Origin: Syngnathus acus
Lineage: Eukaryota; Chordata; Actinopteri; Syngnathiformes; Syngnathidae
Direction: 5' to 3'
Assembly: GCF_901709675.1 (NCBI RefSeq)
Contig: NC_051092.1
Location: forward strand, 7,629,491 to 7,693,490
DNA: 64,000 nt
Positions 25,240 to 37,000 of the stretch are shown piece after piece. The stretch's first letter is position 1, and every line of letters begins with the position of its first letter. The translations under genes and the position numbers were made by a program. The notes below the pieces were generated by a model, which did not search any database, was not told the DNA's origin, and saw only the letters and a list, made by a program, of their open reading frames with translations.

Positions 25240-25793
25240 ACCGTATTGGCCCGAATATAAGACGACCTGATTATAAGACGACCCACTCTTTTCAAGTTTG
25301 AGAAAAGACATTTTGAACACCAAATTTAATTTTTATACAAAAAATAATTACAGTACATCTGAAACAAATGATTATAACAATATATTCGAGAGAAAAAGCA
25401 TGTTATTTTGCCTCATTCAAATCATGCAAAAACTGTCTATCACATCTTAATAGCTGAACATTTAAATATGTAAACTAAAGTGCAATCACATTTGTAAACG
25501 AATGGCTTCTGGTTTTTCCATTTTCTGTTATCTCTTCTATTTTCTTCTCTTTTCTTTCTTACCGCTATTTTTTATTTTTCTTCTTCGTGCTACCGCTATT
25601 TATATTTTTATTCTTCGTGACAGGGGTTCGCTTTGCCCTGGGGAGTTAAGTTCAGCATTCGCTTTAAAGATATCTGGCGCCATCTAGCATTGTGAATGGG
25701 TATAATGTCTCAACCCCAAATGTAAGACGACCCCCACTTTTTCAGTCTTGTTCTAATGCAAAAAACACCGTCTTATATTCTGGCCGATACGGG
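25240..25793. mobile_element. Non-autonomous terminal-inverted-repeat DNA transposon (MITE-like), superfamily uncertain
   Basis: The two ends are inverted copies of each other: the left end reads ACCGTATTGGCCCGAATATA and the right end, on the opposite strand, CCGTATCGGCCAGAATATA, each continuing into AGACG. The phrase TAAGACGACC recurs inside at about 25256, 25276 and 25722, so there are sub-terminal repeats. Total length is about 553 bp, with no transposase frame. I could not identify a target duplication with confidence, so I do not assign a superfamily. Confidence 0.75.
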
Positions 25794-25883
25794 ACTTCTT
25801 TTTAATTAGAAAGAAAGATTAACCCAAAAAGGTGGGTCGTAGTGGGTTAGTCCATTTTTGACAATGGGTTCTTTCTGAATGTT

Positions 25884-25922
25884 TTCTCTCTCTCTCTCTT
25901 TTTCTCTCTTTCTCTCTCTCTC
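25884..25922 (+). repeat. (CT)n pyrimidine tract
   Basis: A mostly CT dinucleotide run interrupted by short T runs, about 39 bases of pure pyrimidine. The opposite strand is all purine. Confidence 0.9.
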
Positions 25923-26500
25923 AAGGCCTAATTCATAGCATCCATACTAAGCCCTAATTTATAGCTCTAAAACAAATATACAGTGCCAGAAAATGTGTGA
26001 CTTGCAGAGCAAATGCTGTTTATGTTGCGTGAGAGAAAGCATGGGTGTACTGTTCCTAGTGTAGAGGTACTAAGACATTTGACAATCATTGCTCCATTTT
26101 TTTTCCCGTCACTGGATATATGAAGAGCCTGAAGGTAATTCGTAACTCTGATGGTTCACAAGTCAGTGTAAAGAAAAAAAGAAAAAGAATAAAAAAAAAC
26201 TGGTAAGATACCCACATACTTTTTTTAAACAGTCGATTAAATACAGTAGAGATGCAAAGATTAATCAAGTAATTGACTTCCAATAAGTTATTATTGTAAT
26301 AATTTATAATAATTACATTTATTTTGATAATCCTACATTTGATAACAGCTATTGGGCTTACCGAGAGGTTTGATGATGTGATGACATTGGAAACTGCTGC
26401 AGGCAAATGAGTCACTTAGATCAAAACAAATGACGACTATGGAAACAAGGGACTCAATTCACCTCATTTAAAGTGTGAAGAAAAGAAAGAAAGGAAGTAT
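25923..26500. other. No gene recognised
   Basis: AT-rich sequence between two microsatellites, with frames broken by poly(A)/poly(T). No feature is seen. Confidence 0.4.
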
Positions 26501-26502
26501 GA

Positions 26503-26572
<70 letters not shown>
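26501..26572 (+). repeat. (GAAA)18 microsatellite
   Basis: Perfect GAAA units over about 72 bases, preceded by an imperfect GAAA-rich lead-in from about 26477. It is homopurine on the plus strand, with mirror symmetry suited to triplex (H-DNA) formation. The lysine/glutamate/arginine frame through it is not a gene. Confidence 0.97.
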
Positions 26573-26573
<1 letters not shown>

Positions 26574-27029
26574 TCAACATTGACTACTATTTACATTACC
26601 TGTTTTATATATGTATTATATATGTTTTATATATGTTTATATGGTTTTTATATATTTCATACATGTCAAATTTATTGATTTGTCTGTTCAATTAATGATA
26701 AGTTCAGAAATGTGGTGCACCCACAAGGACTGAGGAAAATAAAGACAAAGTGGAAAGCAACGATCTTAAATATCGCTAGCTCAAGTGTTACGTCACTCAT
26801 GTTTGCTTCAAGCTGAGTTGAAATTTAAAAAACAACGAAAAACGAACATTTTAAGCGTCATTACACATTAGTGTGACATTTTAGTGTGTAAATAAAGCAC
26901 AAAACTTCGGCCCTAACAATCAGCCTTATAATTGGCAGCTCACATTGGTCATTGGTTGACCCGGAACTCTAAATATCGGCATCGGTTATAGAAAAATCCA
27001 TAATTGGTCAATCCCGAGTTTGAATCTGG
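26573..27029. other. No gene recognised
   Basis: AT-rich sequence with alternating TATA-rich stretches near 26605-26665. Nothing else is recognised. Confidence 0.4.
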
Positions 27030-27300
27030 CCTAAATAGTAATGCTAAATGGACTGCACTTATATAGCTCTTTATCTACACTACATGATGCCCAAAGAGCT
27101 TTACAATGCATCACATTCACACACACACATACACCAATGGGAAGCTGCTACCATGTAGGATGCTGCCAAGTCCACAATGGAGTAAATTGGGGTTCAGTGT
27201 CTTGCTCAAGGACACTTCAACATGGTCACCAGGGTTGAGGATCAACCCCACAAACAGAGTTGAGAGGCGAACACCCTACGACTGAGCCACACTGCCTAAG
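27030..27300 (-). mobile_element. tRNA-derived SINE of a second family
   Basis: The minus strand starts with a tRNA-like head (GTGGCTCAGTCGTAGGGTG, box B-like GGTTGATCC) and continues AAGTGTCCTTGAGCAAGACA, CACTGAACCCCAATTTACTC and a TGTGAATGTGATGCATTG block. It ends in an AAAGAGCTATATAAGTGCAG terminus. The same family occurs on the plus strand at 58955-59110. The head is at the right edge of the interval. Confidence 0.75.
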
Positions 27301-28540
27301 ATGTACAATACTAACATAGTCCAAATAAAATACTAATTTTAAATTACATGAAGTCTGTTAAATACTACAATTACCGGTACTTCACTTTTGAGGGTCTGGG
27401 GAATTAACTACTAAGAACAAAAGTTGCAATGTGTGTCTTGGCTGGCTGACTGTTGTTAAAAATCAGGGGAGAAAATGTTGGAATAGCTCAATTGCAGCTC
27501 CATTCCTACTGCTTTTGGGTGCTATAACCTTTTATGTTGTGTGTTTGACTTTAATTTCATCAGTTTTACTCGAGCACATTAAGGATTTCATCATCATTTC
27601 ATTTCACCTGAGGTGGATCACTCAACAATTTACAGTGCTCCTGCCAAAACCGTTCAATCACACTAAACGGAAAACACAGTTAAGTGTCACTGACAGAAAG
27701 AAACAGATTGATTCATTGCTCGGCTGTAGCCTTAGTGTTTGGTAATATGGCCCAAAAGTAAAATCGCTGTATTTTTTGCCTGAGTGTCGATAAATAAGAC
27801 ATAAGACAGTACTTTCTCAAAGTGTAAAAAGAAATGATGAAAAACATACTGTCAATGAAACAATGAAATTTGTCAATCACATCATGACAAGAAGTAATAA
27901 TCCACCACATGGCCGCAGATAGTTACCTCGCCTGTGCATGTGTCAGCACACATGCCAGTGGGGCAGTCTGTGAGGGCTATATTGGGTCGAGGTACTCCTG
28001 AAAATGCTGTTTTTTTAAGAAAAAAACAAATGGGTCATTCATTTTCCTCTGCCACTAATGCACGGCCCTCTCACGCAGAAATGGAAATGATAAGTGACTG
28101 CTGTTTAAACAAAGGCAGAGGCCGGCTCAACATCAAAACACACTCTTTCAATTATTGCATCACTGTGGAAAATGCATGAAGCACTTCCAAAGGTGTAGAT
28201 CTGTAATCTATCAATATCTCAGACCCTAAAGTTGCCAGCTCAGGTCACATCAAGAAATGGCCATGATGCAACAAATCCAAGAAAGATTAACAAGATTCCA
28301 CTTTAATACTTCAAATGGATATTTAGTATCTTCATTTTAAATTCCATACCTAAAAATGCTGGTTAATGTATATCAATTGTATCATTTCCATTTTTGTGAG
28401 AAATATTGTTAAAAATCCAATTATGTGTCAGCCATAAGGCAGAAACAAAACCCTTTGAGAAATGAAAAGGGTCCATAAAGATAAAAGTACAAGACAATCG
28501 GATGAGGTCCTGCAATATTAGCAATGGATGGTTTAATTTG
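27301..28540. other. No gene recognised
   Basis: A 104-codon plus-strand frame (27431-27745) is hydrophobic in its middle but has no recognised family and no splice context. No RNA gene is seen. Confidence 0.4.
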
Positions 28541-28655
28541 GGGCGGCACGGTGTGGCACTGGTTAGCACGTCTGCCTCACAGTTCGGAGGCTGCGGGTTA
28601 GATTCCACCTCCAGCCCTCCCTGTGTGGAGTTTGCATGTTCTCCCCATGCCTGCA
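28541..28655 (+). mobile_element. tRNA-derived SINE, 5' part (tRNA head)
   Basis: GGGGCGGCACGGTGTGGCAC opens the tRNA-like head. Box A region CTGGTTAGCACGTCTG and box B region GGTTAGATTCC, which match RNA polymerase III internal promoter consensus well, follow, then GTTTGCATGTTCTCCCC. Similarity then stops, so the copy is 3'-truncated or rearranged. It is the best-preserved head of the first SINE family in this window. Confidence 0.82.
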
Positions 28656-31600
28656 AATCAGTTTCTTCTTCTGTCATGTCAAGGACTATCAGTGCGCCCC
28701 TTGCGCATTGCATTTAAAGGGAAGGTGAGGAGCCTCTTCTATTGGTGGCGGATGAAGTTGGCTGTGTGCACATCCACAATGGTGCAAAACACCCTTTCTT
28801 TTTTTTTTTTTAGAGTTAGGGCTAATCCGGCTGCACCTGCTTTCGCGTGCCTAAAATACCAAGACAAGGTCGAACCTGCCACTGCGCTGATTTAGACCGC
28901 ACCTTTTCCTAAAATTGCTCTGGGCATAAAAATAGAAACCACAGTGTTCAAGCTATCATCATGTGTGATATCACAAAAGCAAAATTCACTCTTGTGTTCT
29001 GCGTTAATTTCGCTTTTCTGAGGGTTTTTTTGTCAAAAGAACTATAGCAGTACGTAAGAAAGAGTCACTACTCTATTGCTAAACGCATACAGACTAACTA
29101 ATGAAAAGCAGAATTACTTGTCCTACTTTTAGCAATTACCAATTGTGAAGTGAAGAGGTGACAGATTTATATTTTTTTTTACATACCACCATTTTTCAAT
29201 ACAACCAATTAATAATTAGCCTTTGTATAACTACATATCAATCCACATTTTGAGTCAGACTTACATAAATTGAGGAAAGATTCATGTCAAAGAGGAAACG
29301 CCATAATCTCCTGCATAGCAAATAAACCATGAAAAATTCAAAGCAAAACTCTCCGGCATCTGTTTTTTTAAAAGAGCCACGAGGGAGTTTCCGCTTTCTC
29401 TTGGTTACATAAACAACAAAGCTTTAAGGTCCAAATGCCTTTAACAGTAGAGCTACTGCCTGGCCACTATGAGAGAGTGCTTCCGCCCTTGATTGCTAAG
29501 TTGCCCCATACACAAGCCAGTGAAAGGCAGACTGTGCTATACAAAATACTCCCGCAAATGTGGGCCATTGATTTGTCAATGTGTTTACACAAATACTCAA
29601 ATTCATTCATGTTATAATTGGGCAAAAATGAATATGCATCAATGAAAGCCTACATTTTCTGATTAAATAAAACTACAAATCACAAAAATCGTACCATAGC
29701 CATTATGACAGTCAGTTCTGGCTATCTAGGGTAATTACAGATTTAAAAGAATGCAATTAATTGTTATATAAAGTACACATGGAGTAATTTAAAAGCATAT
29801 ACAGCCATGTTACTTTGAACACAGCCTCAGAAAAGACCACAGCTTGTTAAATGTATATTTTTTGAAAAACTTACCTACAATATTTAACAGGTCCAAGAGT
29901 TTTCTCAAAAGTAAAAAAGTTTTTATTAGGGAGACATGAGTAAAGTAAGCGCTTTCCCTAAATACACGGCAGATTATTAAGAATTTATTATTGTGTGTGT
30001 GTGTGTGTGTGTGTGCGTGTGTTTGGGTAGAATGCTTCACCTGAGCTGCTTTGCTCCCATTAAAAGACAGACAAACTCTGTCTTTCTCCATAAAAAAAAG
30101 ACCAAGGATCCAAAAGCATTCCCACATTAGGGCTTAAAACACCATCCAAATCCCAGCAAACCCTTGCTGGACTTTCTTTAAGTTCACTTTCTTAACTCCT
30201 GATGGCTAATTGCTCTGGCAGGGCTCTGGAGGAACTGCTGAGTGGCCTCAAGCCCAGTTTCCACTCCATTCAAATTTCCACACCTCCTTTTTTATTTCTT
30301 GTGCTCTTTTTGCAACCGTCATTTTTCATATCCCCTCGTCTGACTTGGTGGAACGTTCCTCAACTCCCTCTCACCTGCTCTCTTTCCTCCATATCTCTAC
30401 AAGTTTTTAAGTCTGTATCTGTCTGCTTCTATGTGCTATTCTGTCTGTGTTTTTTTTTTGGTTTTTTTATAGGCCTCTTTTCAAATTCCTTCCATCAACC
30501 TGTCCTAAAGTAGCCTCCGGGGTTTCCTGCTGGAAGGGATTCACCAACAGGGGGATATCAAGAAGTTAGAGTGGATACCAAACCAAACTCAACAACTTTT
30601 CTCATTGATTTATACAACTCACTAGTAGTTCTTCTGAGTCATGGGATGATTTACAGAACAGAGGGTCCAACAGCCCATTTGAGCGGCACTGCATGCATTC
30701 AGGCTGCCAAAAAGAGACTTCCAGAGCAGAACCGTGATAAAGAACTCTAGGGATCAATGAGCAACCTCCAGGGTTAATTCACATCTCTAATTGATTCCAC
30801 CTCGTATTACTCAGACGAATGTGCACAGCCGTACAAATCTTGCACTGTTTGCCGGCCACATTGAAAGCAGATCACCAACTGCTCACCTCTAGTTGTGTAC
30901 GAGTCGAGACCAATAAAACCATCCATTCACACAAGTTGCCACATCCTGCATAGGGAAAAAAACCCATCTTGTGTGTAATTAAAGCTCAGAAAAAGCCATT
31001 AAAACTGCATCCGATTCACACACTGTGGTAGGTGGAGAGAAGTGGAACTATGGATTAAAATTAAAACCATACCGTAGGAGCAAGCAGACAGACTGTGTGT
31101 GCATGCGTGTCAGTCTATGTCTGCTTCCTGTTAGGTGCGATTCAATATTTAATACCAAAGCACAAACAACTTTCTTGAAAAGGGACTTGAAACATACCGC
31201 TGCGTCTTTTGGTCTTTGGCAAGTCAGTTGAGTCGAAGGTCAAAACTGGAACTGGAAGAAAGAAAAGAGAGAGAATATGTTATGCAGCTGTTGCAGGACT
31301 CTGCCAATACACTGGGTCATCTTCAGGACATGTACAGAGATCTACCGTGCCCATTCGCTCCACTGTAAAATTGAAGATTTATTTATTTTACTTCTCAGAT
31401 GAAAAAGAACAAAGCACATATGTAATATGAAGTACTAATCTAATCATTTTGCTTATGCGAAATCCAAAGTTGAGATCATTGAAAAACAAACAAATGAGCA
31501 AATCAAATATATTAAGAGATTTGTCAGAACAACAGAAAGAGCAAGCATTAGTCTTTGACTTTGCAAGCCAATGAAGCGGAACGTTTTTAATTAAAAGCTG

Positions 31601-33833
31601 CTGCACAAGTACAAAGCAGATTCTAGAAACGGCCACAGACAATGATGTGACCTTAAAACCCAGAGTCATCTTAAAAATCTTAGATCACATGCTGCGTCGT
31701 TCAAAGGTTGGAGGAACGCTGAGAAAGACTTTGATGAGGGCTTGAAGATAGGGAGAGATGACAAGATACATGGACAGATTTAAACTTGGACTACAAAGGT
31801 CGTCGTGCAATAAATCCTATTGAAAAGAACAAGTTATTGATTTAACATTGAGCAATCCCAACAGGACTGACAAACATTCATTCTGACAGGTATCACGACC
31901 ATCTTGGCTGAAATGCCATTCACAATCAAATACAAATAATTGCCTAAAACCATTTAGCTCATTCACTGTTACAATTGATCTATGACATTTATATGGCAGT
32001 AAATGAGTTAATAGGTGCTAAAGAGGTGCTAAAAAAAAAATAATAACTGAGCAAAAAAGTTTCCTGGTTTTGTCCTCGTCCAAAATGCTTTAAGTAGCTT
32101 AAGTGAAAGTCCTTCCGATGCTTGTCAGAATGTGGATAGCATTTCACAGACAGGTTAGTCAGGTATTATTTTGTTTCACATTGTTATTTAAACAAGTTTA
32201 AAAAAAACTGAGATTAACGCTCAACATTTATAGGACAATTTATGGAATGTTGTGAGAGCCCATAAATACCGTGGCAAAATCCAAAATGTGATTAAAGCAC
32301 AACATTTTTTCAGTATCTGCCACTTCCTGCATCCAAATTTTGCAGGGAAACCTTAGGTTCAAACAGCTACACACATTCCGTTTCAAATCAAACTGCATCA
32401 AGTGCATAGTACAGCAGTACATAGGGCACGTGTCTAAACTTCAACTCTGGGGCATCATCACTCACTCACATACTGTACAATGTGCAAATGCATTAAAACA
32501 TCCAAACACACAGCCAAGCAGCAGACAGAGCCTGTGCGTTAACCTTTAGACTTGGAATGACTTGAGAGTTAGGGATGAGAATGTGTGTGAAAGATTGCAT
32601 CTCCTCCAAAACCACTGTGCATGGAGTCTTGGAACAATGAGCGCATGAAATACGCAATTTGAAAGCATTCCAGTCTTTTACTGGATCAAGACAGTTGTGT
32701 TACAGAAATAAACTCAAGAGGTTGGCACGCACATCCCCTTTTTGCTCCCCGCATTCTGTTTGCAGCCATTTTAGCTCATTACCCCTTTGAGAATGCACAC
32801 AACTCTCTGTCTGCCAAAGAACGCATGGTGTCATGAACCTGTGTTTCCCAGTGCTTCACAAATATTATAAATGAGATCGAATAAAGGGTGGAAAACCTGT
32901 TTCCAGGGGTAAGCAAGAACTGGGGCTTAGACGACTGCTTGGCTACACCGCTGCTGTTAGTCTTCCTCTCCAGTGTCGGAGATTCCCTGCCAAAATGGAC
33001 GAGTGTGCGGCTCCTGGTTTCAAATTTTTATTACAACCACACGTAGCCAGTCTTTTCCCTGCTTCGTTTCATAACTTCTACCCGGACACTAGAGTTTCCA
33101 TTGACTCCAAGATAAACCAGCATAAACCAGTCATACGCCAGCTGCATGCTGATAAGCATCACATTGCTGCATTTTGCATCAGCACGTGAAATGCAAAAAG
33201 AAAATGGAAAAAAAAGAAAACATTACCAACGTGAACTCCAGTCAAGGGTTTGGCATGGGATGATAACAAAATGTACGTGCTGGAAACCCAACGGGTAAAG
33301 ACAAATACACCACATGTTAATGTGTTTTTAGCTTTTTTTTTTTATAAACTCAAAGACAAATAGCTGTTTACTTGTTAAGACAAAAAGGGTGACAAGGCGC
33401 CTCCTGATCCCTTGCTGAATACCACATGACATTCATTTAACTGTGGAGGCTGGAAGTTTGATCTAGCCTGTGTATCCTGGCTCTGTTAGGTGGAAAGTAT
33501 GGAAATGAACATGCTACAGCAATTGACATCTGACAGGCTTTGATGTTTGATGAAGCACAGAACCGGACAACTATTGGATTAATATAAACGCAACGTGTCA
33601 AGTGAAACCTTGTGTCACTGAATAGAACTTAATAATTGTAGTCTGTATATGTCGCTCTGTGATATTATGTCAGCGATACAATCAGGCTGCGGTTGGGTTT
33701 CCAGAAGAAAAACAAAGGAATATGTTCATTGACTGTTGTGCTAATAGTGCAGATTGAGCATGCGAGACGGAGTTGATTACAATGCCATGTTGAAGCCATG
33801 ATGGACACTGATTTATTAGTAGGAATCCAGTTT
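28656..33833. other. About 5 kb without a recognised gene
   Basis: Mostly unique-looking AT-rich sequence. It includes a (TG)n tract at 29992-30023 and GT-rich or T-rich patches. Frames of up to ~105 codons (29810-30127 minus, 30202-30513 plus) have no recognisable family. Some stretches of balanced base composition (30700-30900, 32730-32850) could be conserved non-coding DNA, but only alignment would tell. Confidence 0.4.
29992..30023 (+). repeat. (TG)n microsatellite
   Basis: About 15 TG units, interrupted once by CG near the right end. Confidence 0.95.
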
Positions 33834-34071
33834 CTTAGACTTAGACTTAGACAGAACTTTATTGTCATTTTGTCAACACTAGGTGTGTACAAAACGAAAT
33901 TTCGTTGCATACGGCTTTCAGCAATGTAGAGGTATTTCGGCTGGTTAAAAAAAGTGACATTCTATATAAAAATATGAGATAAGATAATTATAAAGTACAA
34001 AGTGCAGCAGTGATAAAGTATGTGAACAGTGCAGGAGACAAAAACAGTATTTACAAGTGTGCAGAGGAATG

Positions 34072-37000
34072 CTACGTTTGAATGTTCAGCAGTCTGACGA
34101 CAGCAGGGAAAAAACTATTGCAGAACCTGGTGGACCTGCAGCGGATGCTGCGAAACCTCTTCCCAGAGGGCAGCAGGGAGAACAGTCCATGGTGGGGGTG
34201 TGATGGGTCACTGATAATATTTCGGGCTCGGGACACGCAGCGCTGGGATGACAAGTCCTGAATGGAGGGAAGAGGAGCCCCGATGATCCTCTCTGCTGTC
34301 CTCACCACTCTCCTCAGGTTCTTCCAATCGGAGGCGCTGCAACCTCCACACCACACCGAGAGACAGCTTGTCAGAATGCTCTCTATGGTGCTTCGGTAGA
34401 ACGTCCTCATGATGGGTGGGGGCAGGTGGGCTCTCCTCATCCTCCGCAGGAAGTACAAGCGCTTCTGTGCCCTCTTGACCAGTGTTGTGGTGTTCACAGT
34501 CCAGGTGAGGTCGTCTGTGATGTGGACTCCCAGGAATTTAGTGCTGCTGACCACCTCCACAGCTGAGCTGTTGATGATCAGTGGAGCGTGGTGAGGCTGG
34601 TTCTTCCTGAAGTCGACGATGATCTCCTTCGTCTTCTCCACATTCAGGATCAGGCTATTTTCTCTGCACCAGCCCACCAACTGCTCCACCTCCTCTCTGT
34701 AGTCCAGGTCGTTGTTGTCCCTGATGAGGCCCACCACCGTTGTGTCGTCTGCAAACTTCACGATGTGATTGGTGGTGAACCTGGGGGCGCAGTCGTGTGT
34801 CATCAGGGTGAACAGCAGGGGGCTCAGGACGCAGCCCTGAGGGGAGCCTGTGCTGAGGGTGATGACATCGGAGGTGTTCTGTCCGACCCGGACTGACTGA
34901 GGTCTGTTGGTGAGGAAGTCTAGCAGCCAGTTCCGAAGGGGGGTGCTGAAGCCCAGGTGTTCCAGTTTTTCCACCAGATGTTGTGGAATGATGGTATTAA
35001 ACGCTGAGCTGAAGTCCAGGAACAGCAACCGCACGTGGGTGTTCCTCTCCTCCAGGTGAGCCAGGCTCAGGTGAAGAACGGAGGAGATGGCATCCTCAGT
35101 GGAGCGGTTCTGCCGGTAGGCAAACTGGAACGGATCGAATGTTGGGGGGAGTCTGGAGACGATGTGATCTTTGAGCAGCCTTTCGAAGCACTTCATCATG
35201 ATGGGAGTCAGTGCCACAGGTCTGTAGTCATTCCATGAGGTGATTTGAGGTTTCTTCGGCACCGGAATGATGGAGGCAGCCTTGAAGCACACTGGCACTT
35301 TGGCTTGGTCCAGCGAGATGTTAAAAATGTCTGTGATGACACCAGCCAGCTGGCCTGCACATTCCTTGAACACCCGCCCAGGTATGTTGTCGGGGCCTGG
35401 GGCCTTACGTGGGTTGACTCTTCTCAGAGTCTTCCACACGTCGGCTGAGTCAAGGCAGAGGACCTCCTCTTCCTGGTGGGGAACAGTTTTAACTGCCGGA
35501 GTGCTGTTTAGTGCCTCAAAACGCCCAAAGAAGTTATTTAGACCATTTAGGAAGTCAGCATCAACCTCACCCACCGGGGGGGAGGGTGAGTTGTAGTCCG
35601 TGATCGCCCGTATGCCTTGCCACATACTCCTGGTGTTATTGGCGTCGTGGAAAAAATCCTGAATTTTCCGACTGTGGCTTCGCTTCGCTAGCCTGATGGC
35701 ACGGTTCAAGTTGGCTCTCGCTGTCCTCAGTGCCTCCTTGTCGCCAGACTTGAAGGCTGAGTTCCGTGCTCGCAGCGTATGACGTACATCCTCAGTCATC
35801 CAGGGTCGTTGGTTGGCTCGGGTGATGATGTTCTTAGTGGTGCTGACGTCCTCGGAGCATTTGTTGATGTAGGCTGACACAGTCATGGCGTACTCATCAA
35901 TGTTGATCTGATTGTCATATGTTGCTGCTGATTTGAACATGTCCCAGTCAGAGCACTCAAAGCAGTCCTGGAGTGCCTCCATGGCCCCCTCAGACCACAC
36001 CCTCACCTGCTTCACTGTGGGTTTTGCTCTGATCAGCAGGGGCCTGTATGCAGGGGTTAGCATAACAGATAGGTGGTCTGAAGAGCCGAGGTGGGGGCGG
36101 GGGGCTGCTCTGAATGCATCCTTTATATTGGTGTAAACCAAGTCCAGAGTGTTCTCTCCCCGAGTTGGAAAATCCACGTGTTGGTAAAAATGAGGGAGAA
36201 TAGTCTTCATGCTAGCCTGGTTGAAGTCCCCAGCAATGATGAAAACCCCCTCTGTGTGCGTGGATTGCAGCTCACTAATTGTCCGGTAGAGAACCCTCAT
36301 GGCCTCTTTAGTGTTAGCGCTAGGAGGCACGTACACAGCCGTGATGCTAACAACAGTAAACTCCCTGGGCAGGTAGAAGGGTCTGCAGTTCACAGTCAAA
36401 AGCTCGATGTCCGAAGAGCAGAAGCTGGCGACAGATCTAGCATTTTTGCACCAGTTGTTGTTGATGTAGACACACAGCCCACCTCCTCGGGATTTACCGC
36501 TTAGCTCGCTGTTTCTGTCGGCGCGGAATGTAGCGAGCCCCTCCAGGCTAACGGCGTTGTCCGGCATTGATGAGTTCAGCCATGTCTCCGTCAGGATGAG
36601 AGCGCAGCAGTTTCTAACTTCCCTCTTTGAAGAGAGTTCCAGTTTTAGATGGTCCATTTTATTATCCAGCGAGCGGACGTTGGAGAGGAAGATGGATGGA
36701 AGCGGCGGTTTGTAGGGGTTAGCTCTCAGCTTAGCCGTTAGCCCACCTCGACAGCCGCGCTTTCGCCGCCGGTCACACCGCCTACGCTTACTCCTCCTCC
36801 GGCGTGTGCTGCCCGGCGAGCCCGCTGCGTCGTGAGCTCCTGGGGCTAGCGCCCTGAGCACTCCGAGGCTACGCAAACAGACTAGGGTAGTTGTGGCTAC
36901 GTGTCCGAAAACACTCGATGACCGTACCTCCAGCAGGCGCTGGCGATCATACGCTAATCTACTGGATGGATAAACTAAACTTTGAGTTGTTTGTAGTGTC

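Noticed and set aside
29810-29970. Possible minus-strand exon ending at GTAAGT near 29876
   Set aside because: The donor is good but the upstream frame is AT-rich, with no plausible acceptor tract, and the peptide is not recognisable.
34409-36504. Several plus-strand frames of 60-137 codons across 34.4-36.5 kb
   Set aside because: They are antisense shadows of the GC-rich Rex1-like reverse transcriptase gene.
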